DNA from: Notolepis coatsorum
Lineage: Eukaryota > Chordata > Actinopteri > Aulopiformes > Paralepididae
NCBI GenBank assembly: GCA_963971535.1
Contig: OZ020589.1
Location: 83,228,860-83,292,859, forward strand
Length of the DNA stretch: 64,000 bases
Reading direction: 5' to 3'
The notes under the pieces are model-generated. The model searched no databases. It saw nothing but the letters and a program-made list of their open reading frames with translations, and was not told the DNA's origin. Position 1 is the stretch's first letter. Each line of letters opens with the position of its first letter. Of the stretch, positions 9,399 to 19,411 are shown in pieces. The position numbers and the translations under genes are program-made.

Positions 9399-10530
9399 AC
9401 ACAGTTTTATGGGTTAGCGCAAACTCATCAGCTAATACAGCAGCTTGCTGCAGAGTGGACACTTTCTGCTCACTCAGGTAAATTACAATACGCTCTGGCA
9501 AACGATTCTTAAACTCTTCTAATAGAATGAGTTCTCTGAGAGAGTTAAGATCTGAGGCCTTGCTTGCTGCACACCATTTATCAAAGAGAGTTCCCTTCTC
9601 TCTAGCAAACTCTACAAAGGTCTGGTTGACAGCTCTCTTGTGACTGCGAAACCTCTGCCTATAAGCTTCGGGCACAAGCTCATATGCACGAAGGATGGCA
9701 GCCTTCACAGTATCATACAGTAACCTATCTTCTAGGGAAAGTGTTGAACAAACCTCTTGGGCTTTACCAGTCAATTTGCATTGAAGCAACAAAGGCCAGA
9801 CCTCTCTTGGCCAGCGCAATGAAGCAGCAATACGCTCAAACACATTAAAATAAGTATCAACTTCTGTCTCTCGGAACGGAGGCACCAAAGCAATGTGTTT
9901 ACTTATATCAAAAGTGTGTGATGAATAAGCTGTGGAGGAGGACATACCCGGGCCTTGTGGAGGAGTCGGTGTAGCAGAGTTGGATCCACTCCTTTGGTAT
10001 CCCAGCTCCAACTCCCGCAGTCTGAGCTCTTTTTCCACCTCAAGCTCCAACCTACGGATGTTAACAGCCCTTTCATTTTCCGCCTCAAGCTCCATTTTAC
10101 GAAGCCGATACTCTGCCTCACGTGCTTGTGCCTTCTCCTGAGCCTCCATCTGGAGACGGGCTATTCTAACCTTGACCTGGGCCCCTTCTCGAGACCCAGA
10201 TGACACAGGAGAGGCCAAGTGAAAATGTGGCAATGTGACTCTCACACCTGCCTTTTCAGCACCATGGGCTTGCTCCTCAGAAGGCTGTGCTTCCGTAGGT
10301 TCACCAGGAGGACTTGCATGTTCATCAGAGACCACAGGTAAAACAAGCGTCCCCTGCTCCAACAGCTTATCTACCACAAGACACCTGATATCCCGCTTAA
10401 GATGCTTATGTTGAACCGAGAGTTTAAAATGTGTGGCAATCTCCACTAAGTCTGCCTTGCGGCAGCTATCCAGCGCTTCCCAAGTAGGATTGCTCAAGAA
10501 TTTCCCCAGATCAAAAGTACTAACTGCCAT
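9391..10530 (-). CDS. gag-like protein of Gmr1-like element
   Basis: The frame is open from 10599, but I place the start at ATG 10530 (MAVSTFDLGKFL) because the gag at 1-905 begins at the matching point. That gives 379 codons. An N-terminal helical region is followed by a Pro/Glu-rich spacer, then a charged heptad-like stretch (10020-10170, words such as RRLELEVEKELRLRELEL) predicting a coiled coil. A capsid-like region with ILRAYELVPEAYRQRF lies at about 9650-9700. The zinc knuckle lies in the next frame. Gag would form the particle around element RNA. The frame is intact, so it could still supply gag. Confidence 0.8.
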   Translation of the reverse strand: MAVSTFDLGKFLSNPTWEALDSCRKADLVEIATHFKLSVQHKHLKRDIRCLVVDKLLEQGTLVLPVVSDEHASPPGEPTEAQPSEEQAHGAEKAGVRVTLPHFHLASPVSSGSREGAQVKVRIARLQMEAQEKAQAREAEYRLRKMELEAENERAVNIRRLELEVEKELRLRELELGYQRSGSNSATPTPPQGPGMSSSTAYSSHTFDISKHIALVPPFRETEVDTYFNVFERIAASLRWPREVWPLLLQCKLTGKAQEVCSTLSLEDRLLYDTVKAAILRAYELVPEAYRQRFRSHKRAVNQTFVEFAREKGTLFDKWCAASKASDLNSLRELILLEEFKNRLPERIVIYLSEQKVSTLQQAAVLADEFALTHKTVFV

Positions 10531-10643
10531 TTTTTTCTTTACACAAATGCCATTTTTACACACAAATTTATTAATTACTATACAAGTGTAAACAAACACA
10601 GTTCACCAAATCCATCAACCAACAATTGAACACGGGTTACAAA

Positions 10644-10661
10644 ATCCCGGATGAGCCCCCA
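10644..10661 (-). promoter_or_regulatory. primer-binding site, proline-tRNA type
   Basis: On the minus strand the bases read TGGGGGCTCATCCGGGAT, 4 nt inside the 5' LTR. One difference from the tRNA-Pro site I recall for gammaretroviruses (G to A in the middle). It supports the strand assignment and the LTR boundary. Confidence 0.75.
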
Positions 10662-10665
10662 TTTA

Positions 10666-11404
10666 TGTTACGACCCCTGTGAGTCTAAGGGTAAAGGGCT
10701 GTAACATAACAGTTGGTTGACAGAAAAGATGGACCACGTTTGTAAACAACAATGATATTTATTGAAAGATGCAAAGGAAGCACATGTAGCTCAAGGGTGA
10801 GCCCAGGCCAAAACAACAAACAAACACCACTATACTCCAAATAAACCCAATCTAATCTATGGTAAAAGAAATTACATTACCTAAACTACTCTTACCTAAC
10901 CAAAACAGGAGAAAACAATATCCAAAGGAAATGGCAGCTCACCCCATCTGTGCTTCCTGAGAAAGAGAGAAAAACACATTAATAATACATAAAACAAAGG
11001 CAGAATATATACAAAAACAAACTATAACTAACAATGCTCTCTCTGTGGCCATACACACACAAGGACATTTCCACTAAGCACCAAAGGCCAATAAACGAAA
11101 TGCAATATTGTCAAAGTTACAGGTTACAAAATCACACTAGGCCTAGCCTCATGCCAGAGAGAGAGAGAGACTGAAGTGAGAAGCCATGTTTTAACAGGTG
11201 TGGGGTGATCCATGATTGGGGGGTGTTGATTGAGTGTTGGAGTCTGGAAAACCATCCACCAATCGGTGCTGTGTTGCTATAATGGAAGGGCAGGCCTGGC
11301 AGGGACCAATGGTGAAGGGAACAATGGCTGGAGGGAGGAAACAAAATGGAGAACACACACACATGGAGACACACACTGGGGAATATATACATTGGGATGT
11401 AACA
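10666..11404 (-). repeat. 5' LTR of Gmr1-like element
   Basis: 739 bp, ends tgttacgacc and gggatgtaaca, almost identical to 6827-7560. It is followed by the TSD copy ggtaa. Its promoter should lie in the minus-strand 5' half, but I cannot place a TATA box with confidence. Confidence 0.9.
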
Positions 11405-11411
11405 GGTAAGG

Positions 11412-11480
11412 AAAGAAGATCTCAGTACAGAGTGATTTCAAGACAGACTGGACTGCTGCTTTTAAACAGGAGACAAGGCC
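11412..11480 (+). repeat. dispersed repeat R, copy 2 (right end only)
   Basis: About 69 bp from aagaagatctcagtac to gacaaggcc, nearly identical to 6344-6410. It is directly followed by the TTAA target of the element at 11485. Confidence 0.7.
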
Positions 11481-11484
11481 TTAA

Positions 11485-12422
11485 CACATTCCCTGCCACG
11501 CTTCTATCCATCAATGTATGGTCACTGCCACCAGTCTAAGCCTATGGAGATGTTCACCTTCTTTGCAGGGCTATAACTTTTTAAATTGTATTGCTAAATT
11601 GACATTACTATGGCCCATTCAACATCGATTATCTATCGTTCAGGATGTAGGAACGTTATACTTTTTCATTCATATATTAATACGAAAATACCGTCTAGAA
11701 TATAAGTATGTTTTTATCGTTTCCTAGAACGCTAGTTATAGGCCTAAACGCATAATATAGATTATCGATTGCAGTTTATTCGCGATACACGCTATATTAA
11801 AAAATACAACTGAATACGATCCTAAACGTTATGACTCATCATGCACGGATGAAAGGGGGGGGGGGTCGTTTATAATTCCGTGATCGTCAGTAAATGCTTT
11901 ATGTAGTATGGGTGATATACTGTATTGATCAGAGCGGTTTGCATTTAAAAGAATAAACAATCAAGCTGAAAGTAACGTTCTGTCCTCTTACCGTTCGCCG
12001 ATAAGACTGGAGGAAAAAGATCCCACTTATTTGACGTCGATCGACTAGATCCATTTCCGGTTTGTATGGCGCAATAAACGCCCAAATCATATAGATTATT
12101 GAGTTATGGCAGCGATCCATATACACGGATGTGTGTCTAGAGTCCCGCAACAATATGTGACTGCCGGACGGATTTCCCAGATGCACCAAGATCACCAGAG
12201 ATCCATTTCCAGTTGTAACTCGCCCGATCATCCACCAGGTGGCGGTATTGAAGCGTTGCATGGTTGTGCCGAGTCCCACTGTCTCAGCCGAGGCTGGGTG
12301 GCGGAATTATGAATACCATGGCGAAAAAATGTAATATGATCTCAATAACGTCGTACGCCGTGGCTTGGCGGAATTCGCATGACCAGCAAACCCGTCGTAA
12401 GCCGTTTATGGTGGTGGATGTG
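11485..12422 (+). mobile_element. non-autonomous TTAA-target element (piggyBac-like), copy 1
   Basis: A 938-bp segment between TTAA at 11481-11484 and TTAA at 12423-12426. Its ends are inverted: it starts CACATTCCCTGCCACG, and its other end read inwards starts CACATCCACCACCA. No ORF resembles a transposase. A G-run (11857-11866) followed by gtcgttt is shared with all other copies. The same sequence is found at 13004-13938 and, split by a hAT, at 36355-38169. The TTAA duplication and short inverted ends are typical of the piggyBac superfamily. The CAC start is not the best-known piggyBac end, so the superfamily call is inferred. Confidence 0.75.
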
Positions 12423-12471
12423 TTAATGGCTCACTTAACAAAACAGATAATACTGGTAAACAGGAAACAGT

Positions 12472-12653
12472 CCCTTAATGTGGCACTTAACTAAACAAAA
12501 CGGCAGTTTTAAACACGCCCCTTTAAACAAGTCAGCTGGTTTAAGATTTCACTAATAAACTTAAAATGGCTTACCCTAGGTTTCAGTATAAAGCAATGTT
12601 TTTCAGTGAATGTGTTCTGTCCTTCCTCAAGAAGATCTCAGTACAGAGGTATA
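12472..12653 (+). repeat. dispersed repeat R, copy 3 (left part)
   Basis: About 180 bp from cccttaatgtgg to cagtacagag, matching 6180-6360. It ends abruptly where the minisatellite begins. Confidence 0.65.
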
Positions 12654-12999
12654 ACCAGGTGAAGTGGCCATGCCCACCTCCTTAGTATATAACCACATTA
12701 AGTGGTCATGCCCACCTCCTTAGTATAACCACATTAAGTGGTCATGCCCACCTCCTTAGTATATAACCACATTAAGTGGCCATGCTCACCTCCCTAGTAT
12801 ATAACCACATTAAGTGGCCACGACCACCTCCCTAGTATATAACCAGGTGAAGTGGCCATGCTCAACTTCCTAGTATATAACCAGATGAAGTGGCCATGCT
12901 CAACTTCCTAGTATATAACCAGATGAAGTTGCCACGGCCACCTCCCTAGTATATAACCAGGTGAAGTGGCCATGCTCAACTTCCTAGTATATAACCACA
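12654..12999. repeat. ~38-bp minisatellite, left block
   Basis: Roughly nine units of about 38 bp with the core ataaccaNNtNaagtggcca followed by a cctcc-type C-rich part and ctagtat. Units alternate between an aggtgaagt and an acattaagt version; the latter contains TTAA. The array continues after an element insertion at 13943-14134. Confidence 0.85.
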
Positions 13000-13003
13000 T
13001 TAA

Positions 13004-13938
13004 CTGCCACAGAGTTTGATCATCTTATACCATTCTCTGCCAGCACTGTAAGTCTATGGATATGTTCACCTTCTTTGCAGGGCTATAACTTTTTAAATTG
13101 TATTGCTAAATTGACATTACTATGGCCCATTCAACATCGATTATCTATCGTTCTGGATGTAGGAACGTTTTACTTGTTCTTTCACACATTCATACGAAAA
13201 TACCGTCTAGAATAGAAATATGTTTTTATCGTTTTCTGCAGTAATTCCTAGAACGTGAGATATAGGCATAAATGCATATATACGTATCAAATGCCGTTTG
13301 TTGTCGATCCACGCTATATTAAAAATTTCAACTGTACATGGTCCTAAACGTTATGACTGATCATGCGCGGGTGAACGGAGGGGGGGGGGGGGGTCGTTTA
13401 TAATTCCGTGATCGTCGTTGAATGCTTTATGTGGTATGGGTGATATATAGATCAGAGCAGTTTGCACGGATTATAATAAACACTCACGCTGAAAGTCACG
13501 GCAGCCTCCTCTTACCGTTGGGCGATGAGACTGGAGCAAAAAGATCCCAGTTATTTGATGGGGATCGAGTCGATCCATTTCCGGTTTGTATAATACTAAT
13601 ACACGCCCAAATCATGTCGATTATTGAGTTATGGCAGTGATCCATATCCACGGTGTGTGGCTAGAGTCCCGCGACGATATGCGAGTGGCCGGACGTATTT
13701 AGGAGACGCACCGATATCCAACCGGCCATTTCCGGTTTGACAACTTGCCGATCATCCACCAGGGGGCAGTATTGAAGAGTTGTGCAGAGTCCCACTGCAT
13801 CAGACAAGGCTCCGTGAGTGAAATATGAATACCATGGCGAAAATATGAAATATGATCACAATAACGTCGTACGCCGTGGATTGGCAGAATTTGCATGCAC
13901 TTGAAACACATCATACAACGTGATTGGCGGGGAAAGTG
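13004..13938 (+). mobile_element. TTAA-target element, copy 2, inserted in minisatellite
   Basis: 935 bp between TTAA 13000-13003 and TTAA 13939-13942. The sequence is the same family as 11485-12422 in the same orientation, with the G-run at 13379-13392. The left flank reads ataaccacaTTAA and the right flank TTAAgtggacac. Undisturbed minisatellite units next to it read ataaccacaTTAAgtggcca, so the pre-insertion site can be read in the same array. The first ~8 bases of the left inverted end (CACATTCC in copy 1) are missing here. Confidence 0.85.
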
Positions 13939-13942
13939 TTAA

Positions 13943-14134
13943 GTGGACACGACCACCTCCCTAGTATAGAACCAGGTGAAGTGGCCACGCCCACCTCCCT
14001 AGTATATAACCAGGTCAAGTGGCCACGCCCACCTCCCTAGTATATAACCAGATGAAGTGGCCATGCTCACCTCCATAGTATATAACCAGATGAAGTGGCC
14101 ATGCTCACCTCCCTAGTATATAACCAGATGAAGT
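13943..14134. repeat. ~38-bp minisatellite, right block
   Basis: About five units continuing the array at 12654-12999 in the same orientation after the TTAA element. Confidence 0.85.
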
Positions 14135-14977
14135 ACAGGTCCAAAGTTTATAACAATCCCACGGAAAATTTGTCTTTCACAAAGGTTTTTGTAATGTGTG
14201 TACCGGCGTTAATTTGGCATGATTAGCTGTCCACTGCCAATCATTTCGAGGATCTAGTCAAAAGAAAGGACTGTTGAAGTGTGTATATAAACATTCATTA
14301 TCTAGTAAATTCGGTCCGGCCTATTATCTGTCCTGACTCTGCAGTAGGCTATATAAAAATAAGAGAAAAAATCAAACATTTTATTCAGGGGGGCCTGAGC
14401 TTTTGAAACCTTCAAACAGTAAAAAGAGCATGTGCGACTTGAATGGGTTCACAGTGCAGAGAGAACCAAGTGTAAAATATATATATAGATACAAAGTTAG
14501 AATTGGAATCCATCCCTACTCCCCTTCACAGTAATCAGTCTCCAATATAATTATAATACCAGTTTAAACTGTGTGCAAAGGAAAAACAGAAAGAATTAAA
14601 TAAAATAATTCAGGGCATAGCAATAGAACAGAGCAGCAAAAGTGCTTCTAGTGGTTTTCACTCAGGTGTGCGATCTATATAAAGTTTAGAGTGCCTGAAG
14701 TTTACTGAAGTGCACTTAGCGAGCATTGATTAACTTGTCAATAAGTGAACATAAGCTAAATTTGCTTCCAACCAGTTATAGCATTAAGAGAAACATCTTT
14801 AGCCCCAGATGTCGCATAAGGACTCTAAAGTATAAGAATCCCCCATTGTAACCAGGGGATATAGCAATTGTGAAACCTGTAAAGTTTTAGAATGAATGAT
14901 CCAACACATTGATTCCAGTTTGACTCTTTACTGAACATTTCCAAGTTTACAGACACATTCCTGCTTTTATGGCTAGA
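14135..14977. other. non-coding; contains left copy of a ~200-bp direct repeat
   Basis: No ORF recognised. The part 14274-14500 (words such as attcggtccggcctatt and cttcaaacagtaaaaagagc) recurs in the same orientation at 26535-26680, on the other side of the Mag-like element. The left copy carries an extra ~75 bp in the middle (about 14330-14395). The rest (14500-14977) shows nothing I can identify. Confidence 0.5.
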
Positions 14978-15873
14978 ACTACTACAATGCCAATTCTCGC
15001 GCTGCTTTTCTGTATCACAATAGCAAGATAACCAGTGTCTTGCTCTTGAGGAGTAAAACCTAGAGCGCCCTCTGTAGGTCAGAACTAAACATTACCAAAC
15101 TCACTGAACATTATGAACATAATGTTGACTCTGAGGAGGTTGCGACCCCCTCTGCGTGCCCCCCTGTCTCCGGAGGTCTCGTAGTGGTGACCGGAGTGCC
15201 GGATGTCCCGCGATGATGTCGGGGAGTTCGCGACCATCTCTGCGCCGCCCCTATCTCCCTGTCTCCGGCTGTCCCTGAGCAACGACCGGAGTGTTCAATG
15301 TCCCTTGACTAAGACGGGGAGGACGTGACCCTCTTTGCGCCGCCCCTGTGCCTCAAATAGATTCGCTATCAGCTCTATCTTTAATCTTTCAAAATGTTCA
15401 GTTGCTATCGCTATTAGCTCTATCTTTAATTTTTCAAAATGTACAGTTGCTATTGCATGCACTCATCTGTGTTCCACTACACACATGAGTGCATGCTTAC
15501 CAACTGTCCGTCTGCAACACTACTATCACCAACATCTAAGAAGGGAGATCCCCCCTTGAATGGCCCTTCTAAGGTTTCTCTCCTCCACACTGCCTGTGGA
15601 GCTTTTTTCCCTATTGTTAGGTTTTAGTGAGTTTTTCCTTACCTTCGCGTGGGGTATGTCTGGGAGTGCTTGCATTCTTTCATTTATTTGCATTCATCTA
15701 AAAATGTTTGGACCTTATGGTGTTCTTGTTCTGTTCTTGACTTATTGTTATGTTTTCTTCTTGACTTGTTTAAAGAAGATCTGTACGGCCCATGGGGACA
15801 TTAACGTGTGTTGTCGGGCCCTATAAATAAATTTGATTTGATTTGATTTGATTTGTGAACCATGGACATTACA
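14978..15873 (-). repeat. 3' LTR of Mag-like element, split by insertion
   Basis: 14978-15133 plus 15855-15873 match the intact LTR at 26183-26358. On the minus strand it starts TGTAATGTCCATGG and is preceded by a purine-rich tract (AAGGAAAGGAGGGT, 15874-15887), which supports a 3' LTR. Confidence 0.8.
15134..15854 (+). mobile_element. SINE-like or truncated LINE insertion with (atttg)n tail
   Basis: A 721-bp insertion whose empty site can be read at 26336-26344. Its 5' part (15134-15355) is GC-rich and made of about 2.4 units of ~95 bp (gtctccgg and gaccggagtg words). The middle has a two-fold ~45-bp repeat (15360-15450). The 3' part has the ggagttttt-type LINE 3'-end style, an aataaa and a tail of atttg repeats (15832-15854). 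No ORF. The plan (unrelated head, LINE-like tail) would suit a SINE, but there is no tRNA, 5S or 7SL head. No clear TSD is visible. Confidence 0.6.
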
Positions 15874-15957
15874 ACCCTCCTTTCCTTACATTTATTTTCT
15901 TTAACAATAACTATACATCAGTTGAACTCAACAATGTATTTTAGAACATACTGCACA

Positions 15958-16857
15958 TTATTCAAAGTCAGTGAGGTATGACGGGGGTCTTCTGCTTTCC
16001 CTCACTGGGTACCTGTGACCAGGTGGCTGTGGCCTGGGGCTGTCACGGCGTAAACGTTCTGCAGTCTGGTGAGGATATATTTCAGTCCAGTCTATGACAC
16101 CTTGCATGTCAGCTGATTGAGAGTGGTGATCGTCAACCTTAGGTAGAGTCTTAAAGTGGGATGAGTTTCTGGTGATGACATTTGATTTTGACATTTGATT
16201 GTTACGTTTAGCTGTCACCATGGAGCTTTTGATCGCGATGATCTTGTATGGGTGGGGATTGTAAGCAGGGCATAGCTTCCCTCCCTTCCGACAGAGAACC
16301 CTATCACCAACCTTCAGAGCCAAAGGAGCCACATGGCGCCTCCTTTCCGCATTTGCCATCGCATCTGCTCGTCGTATTTTTGCATCAGTCTGGGACTGAC
16401 AGTGGACAGCGGGTGCAGGTAGCTTGATCCTCAGAGGCCTAAAAAACAGCACATCAGCTGGAGCCATCCCAGTGGAGCAGTGTGGCGTGGCACGGTAGTT
16501 GCGTAGAAATGCATATAGAGTCTGTTTCCATGGACGACCTTCAACATGTGTAGCACGTATAGTCTTCTCCAAGGTGCGCATGAACCGGTCTGCCTCTCCA
16601 TTAGCCTGAGGCCACAATGGAGTTATCTTCCTGTGTTTGAAACCCAAATATGTTGCAAATTCTGCAAATTCTGAGCTCTGAAAGGGGGGGCCATTATTTG
16701 TTTTGACCTGCAGTGGAATTCCCAGTGTTGAGAATATCTTGTTGAGTTTAGGGATAGTGGCCCTGGCTGACGTGGACTGAAGAATCTCAACCTCTGGGTA
16801 CCTTGAATATTCATCAACAACTACCAAAAGATAATCCCCAGAAAGGAATGAACCACA
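15958..16857 (-). pseudogene. Mag-like gypsy integrase, C-terminal part
   Basis: A ~300-codon frame starts (on the minus strand) inside the integrase core: LLVVVDEYSRYPEVEI holds the first catalytic Asp region. The second acidic site appears as TNNGPPFQS, where family members usually have Asp in place of the first Asn. The third lies in WPQANGEADRFMR. A basic C-terminal domain follows, and the frame ends with a proline/arginine-rich tail. The first ~100 residues, including the HHCC finger, are lost at the LINE junction near 16860. The enzyme would insert element DNA into the genome. The missing finger and the changed acidic site make this copy inactive. Confidence 0.8.
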
Positions 16858-16861
16858 GAAA

Positions 16862-17748
16862 CAACACTGTACAAACAAGCAAAACTGTACATTGGAATAT
16901 TGACAACCATATTAGGTAAATGACTGTACATTGGAGGGGGTTGGGTTAGGACATTTACAGGGGCCAGTTTAGAATTGCAGTCTCCCGTAGGTGTTCTTTG
17001 AGAGTGGTTTTGAAAGTGGGTAGTGATTCACATTCCTTTACAGCTTTAGGTAGGGCGTTCCACATTGATGAGCTCCCTCTGGTGTTGTGATCGTGGTATT
17101 CACTGACCTTTGGGAAGTATTTTGACATGTACATGGATACCTTGGTCGTGTAGTGTATCTTGTAGACCAGGCCCATTGCAAGTTGCTGTACTCTGTCGTC
17201 TACTCTAAGCCATCCTAGGTTGTCAAAGTGGGCAGGGGTGAGGTTGGTTCTAGGAGTAAGGTCAAGCAGTAGTCTGACCAGTTTGTTTTGAGATGTTTGT
17301 AATTTTATTTTCTTAGCGCCTTTGAGGTGCTTTGGTACCATGAGGTGCAAGCATAGTCGTAGTACCCTTGAATGAGTGCTCCTGCCAGAGTCTTCAGGGT
17401 ATTCTTGTTTACCAGAGAGGAGATCCGGTACAAGAATCGAGTTTGTTGGTTGACTTTTTTTTATTACATTGGATGCCATTTTGTCACAGGAGAGATTAGC
17501 CTCTAGGATGGAACCCAGGTAGGTAATTTCATCTTTCCTTGTGACAATATTGTCACCCACTGTAACTCAGAAGCCGTCGGTCTTGCTGAGTTTGTTATTT
17601 GAGCCGAAAAGAATGGACTCTGTTTTGCCCATGTGTAATGATAGTTTGTTATCAGCGAGACATATGCAGATTTTGCGTAGTTCCGAGCTGAGGGTTTTTT
17701 CAACCTGTAACTTGTTCTTGTCAGAGACCAGCAGTACCACGCTGTACA
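16862..17748 (-). pseudogene. LINE reverse transcriptase C-terminal fragment inserted in gypsy integrase
   Basis: Minus-strand frames at 17567-17755 (LADNKLSLHMGKTESILFG) and 16955-17560 (MGDNIVTRKDEITYLGS, then QNKLVRLLLDL and a C-terminal MWNALPKAV motif) form the palm-to-C-terminal part of a non-LTR reverse transcriptase. The catalytic motif lies upstream and is missing. Its 3' UTR (16862-16950, words gcaaaactgtacattgg) recurs at 62880-62950, so the two belong to one LINE family. Internal deletions are likely near 17350-17450. It replaced about 100 codons of the integrase, so insertion and target deletion appear linked. Confidence 0.7.
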
Positions 17749-17749
17749 G

Positions 17750-18467
17750 TGTCACTATTAGCAGTTACTGTCAGTTCATCTTTTATTTTCTTGAACGACA
17801 CAAGAGCAGAGCTGTCAACTCCATCAATAGAGTCCTGTTTGTCAGACAGCGACCTCCAAGTGTCATCTTTAATGAGTCTAATTACTTCACGTAGAGTGGG
17901 ATCAGTTGTGGTTGCATCCTGAATTTCCGCCAGTGTCATCGCCTTGGGTATAGCATTTTCAGTGACAAAGTTTACGTATTCTTCAGCTTGCCTTTCGTCG
18001 TCTGACATAGCGTGAGAGATGTGTGATACCTGTGCAGGGTGGTGCGACATGTAATCCGCCGGGTTGTCCTTGCCAGTCTTTAACAGACTGTGTAGTAGTA
18101 TGGTCGGAGACGCAGGCTCCAGTGCTCTATACGAGCAGGTGGTTTGGATTTGGGGTTATTGAAAATCTATTCCAATGGTTTGTGATCACTGACAAGTGTG
18201 AAGGCTGCACCATAGAGGTATATGTGAAAATGTTCACAGCCCCAGACAATAGCAAGGGCCTCATGTTCCGTCTGTGAATACTTTTGTTCAATGGGGGACA
18301 GTACTCTACTTGCATAGCTTATCATTCTGGCAGGCTCATTTGGACTGTTTCTTTGTGCCAATACAGCCCCAAGACCTACTGGGCTTGCATCAACAACCAG
18401 TTCAGTTAGTTTGTGTGGGTCAAAGTATGTCATCACAGCATCACTAGTAAGGCTGCGTTTCATCTCA
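17750..18467 (-). pseudogene. Mag-like gypsy RNase H and linker to integrase
   Basis: The frame 18463-18167 carries RNase H motifs: LVVDASPVGLGAVL (catalytic Asp), then YSQTEHEALAIVWGCEHF (catalytic Glu), then VSDHKPLE (catalytic Asp). A shift near 18160 is followed by the linker frame 18050-17721 (EEYVNFVTENAIPKAMTL). The upstream end at 18467 is a TTAA in the coding sequence, and the coding sequence resumes in register at 22822. Known role in such elements: RNase H removes RNA from RNA-DNA hybrids during replication. Broken copy. Confidence 0.8.
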
Positions 18468-18471
18468 TTAA

Positions 18472-19407
18472 CACATTCGGGGCCATTGGGATGCGTCTAA
18501 TAAATCTCTAGAGGACCGGCAAATGTAAACAGACGTGGGGCTGTTTGTAGAGCTAAATCTATACTTTATAGTATTGCTATCTGTCCATTCTCATTGTCAA
18601 TTGAGTCCATAAACCGTCCCTTCAAAATGGCTTAAAGAAAAAAAAATGGCATCAATACGTTCTCATTTTATAGCGCCGTGAATATAAGCGTTATACAGGA
18701 TTTGGTCTAGTATATTTTCTGGAAGGCTAGATAAAGGGCTAATAGCTGCTAACGTTATATCCACTGGCATTTCCGTTATACAGATGCTACAGTTAAAACT
18801 CAAACTGCATATGATCGGCACAATCCTCAAGCATGTATGCATGAAAGGGGGGGGGGGGGGGGGGGGCGTCGTTTCTTATTTTTGATTACCAATAACTGTG
18901 TTCGTCTAACTAGCCACATAGGCCGATCGCCTGGATGGCTATCAAAACAATGCCCGATCAGGTTGTACTTTACGTGAAAAAGATCTTACCATGAGCTGGT
19001 TGGATCCCCCTGAGCATTTCCCTGTTATCGATCGCCATCTGGTAGATCGATATGTCCATTGGCTGATGATAAATCCCCTTATTGCATAGTGAAATCTGCA
19101 ATTCAAAACGTATCCCGTGCAACAGACAATAGCTATCGCTTCAGATGAGTAGAAAACTAGATTAGAGATCAAAAAAAAAAAAGACAACTTCTGCCAACTT
19201 ATCGCGATAGCGCCCCTAAGAGGATATGGCTGGTATTGCACTTTCTCGAATTCAAAGAGTAGGGTACATTTGCAGTGCATCTCGGTGACCTTGAATAGGT
19301 TATTAAAATGGAATAAAAGCCAAAACAACTTGCCACGGATATCCGTGCTTCTGTCCACAACGGGTGGAATCGAAACACGGAGATCTCAGTGGTCGGGCGC
19401 CATTGTG
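18472..19407 (+). mobile_element. TTAA-target element E1 (left arm of composite)
   Basis: 936 bp between TTAA 18468-18471 and TTAA 19408-19411. The left end starts CACATTCGGGGCCATT; the right end read inwards starts CACAATGGCGCCCGAC. It has no ORF of transposase type. A long G-run (18847-18866) followed by gtcgttt is the same hallmark seen in the elements at 11485 and 13004, although most other sequence differs, so E1/E2 form a sister subfamily. Confidence 0.75.
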
Positions 19408-19411
19408 TTAA

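Larger units (their letters stand above)
6827..11404 (-). mobile_element. Gmr1-like Ty3/gypsy element, complete ends, pol deleted
   Basis: Two LTRs (6827-7560 and 10666-11404) flank a 3.1-kb interior on the minus strand, and both outer edges carry the 5-bp TSD ggtaa (6822-6826 and 11405-11409). The LTRs differ by about four substitutions and one 5-bp indel, so insertion was recent. The interior encodes gag, zinc knuckle, protease and the first part of integrase, but no reverse transcriptase or RNase H. Integrase follows protease directly, the order known for Gmr1-type elements, where integrase precedes reverse transcriptase. The 3' end of pol is replaced by a 21-bp minisatellite. This copy is therefore non-autonomous and could move only with proteins from another copy. 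Confidence 0.85.

Noticed and set aside
12654..14134. CRISPR-like array
   Set aside because: Units are contiguous diverged copies without unique spacers, and the sequence is from a vertebrate; it is a minisatellite.
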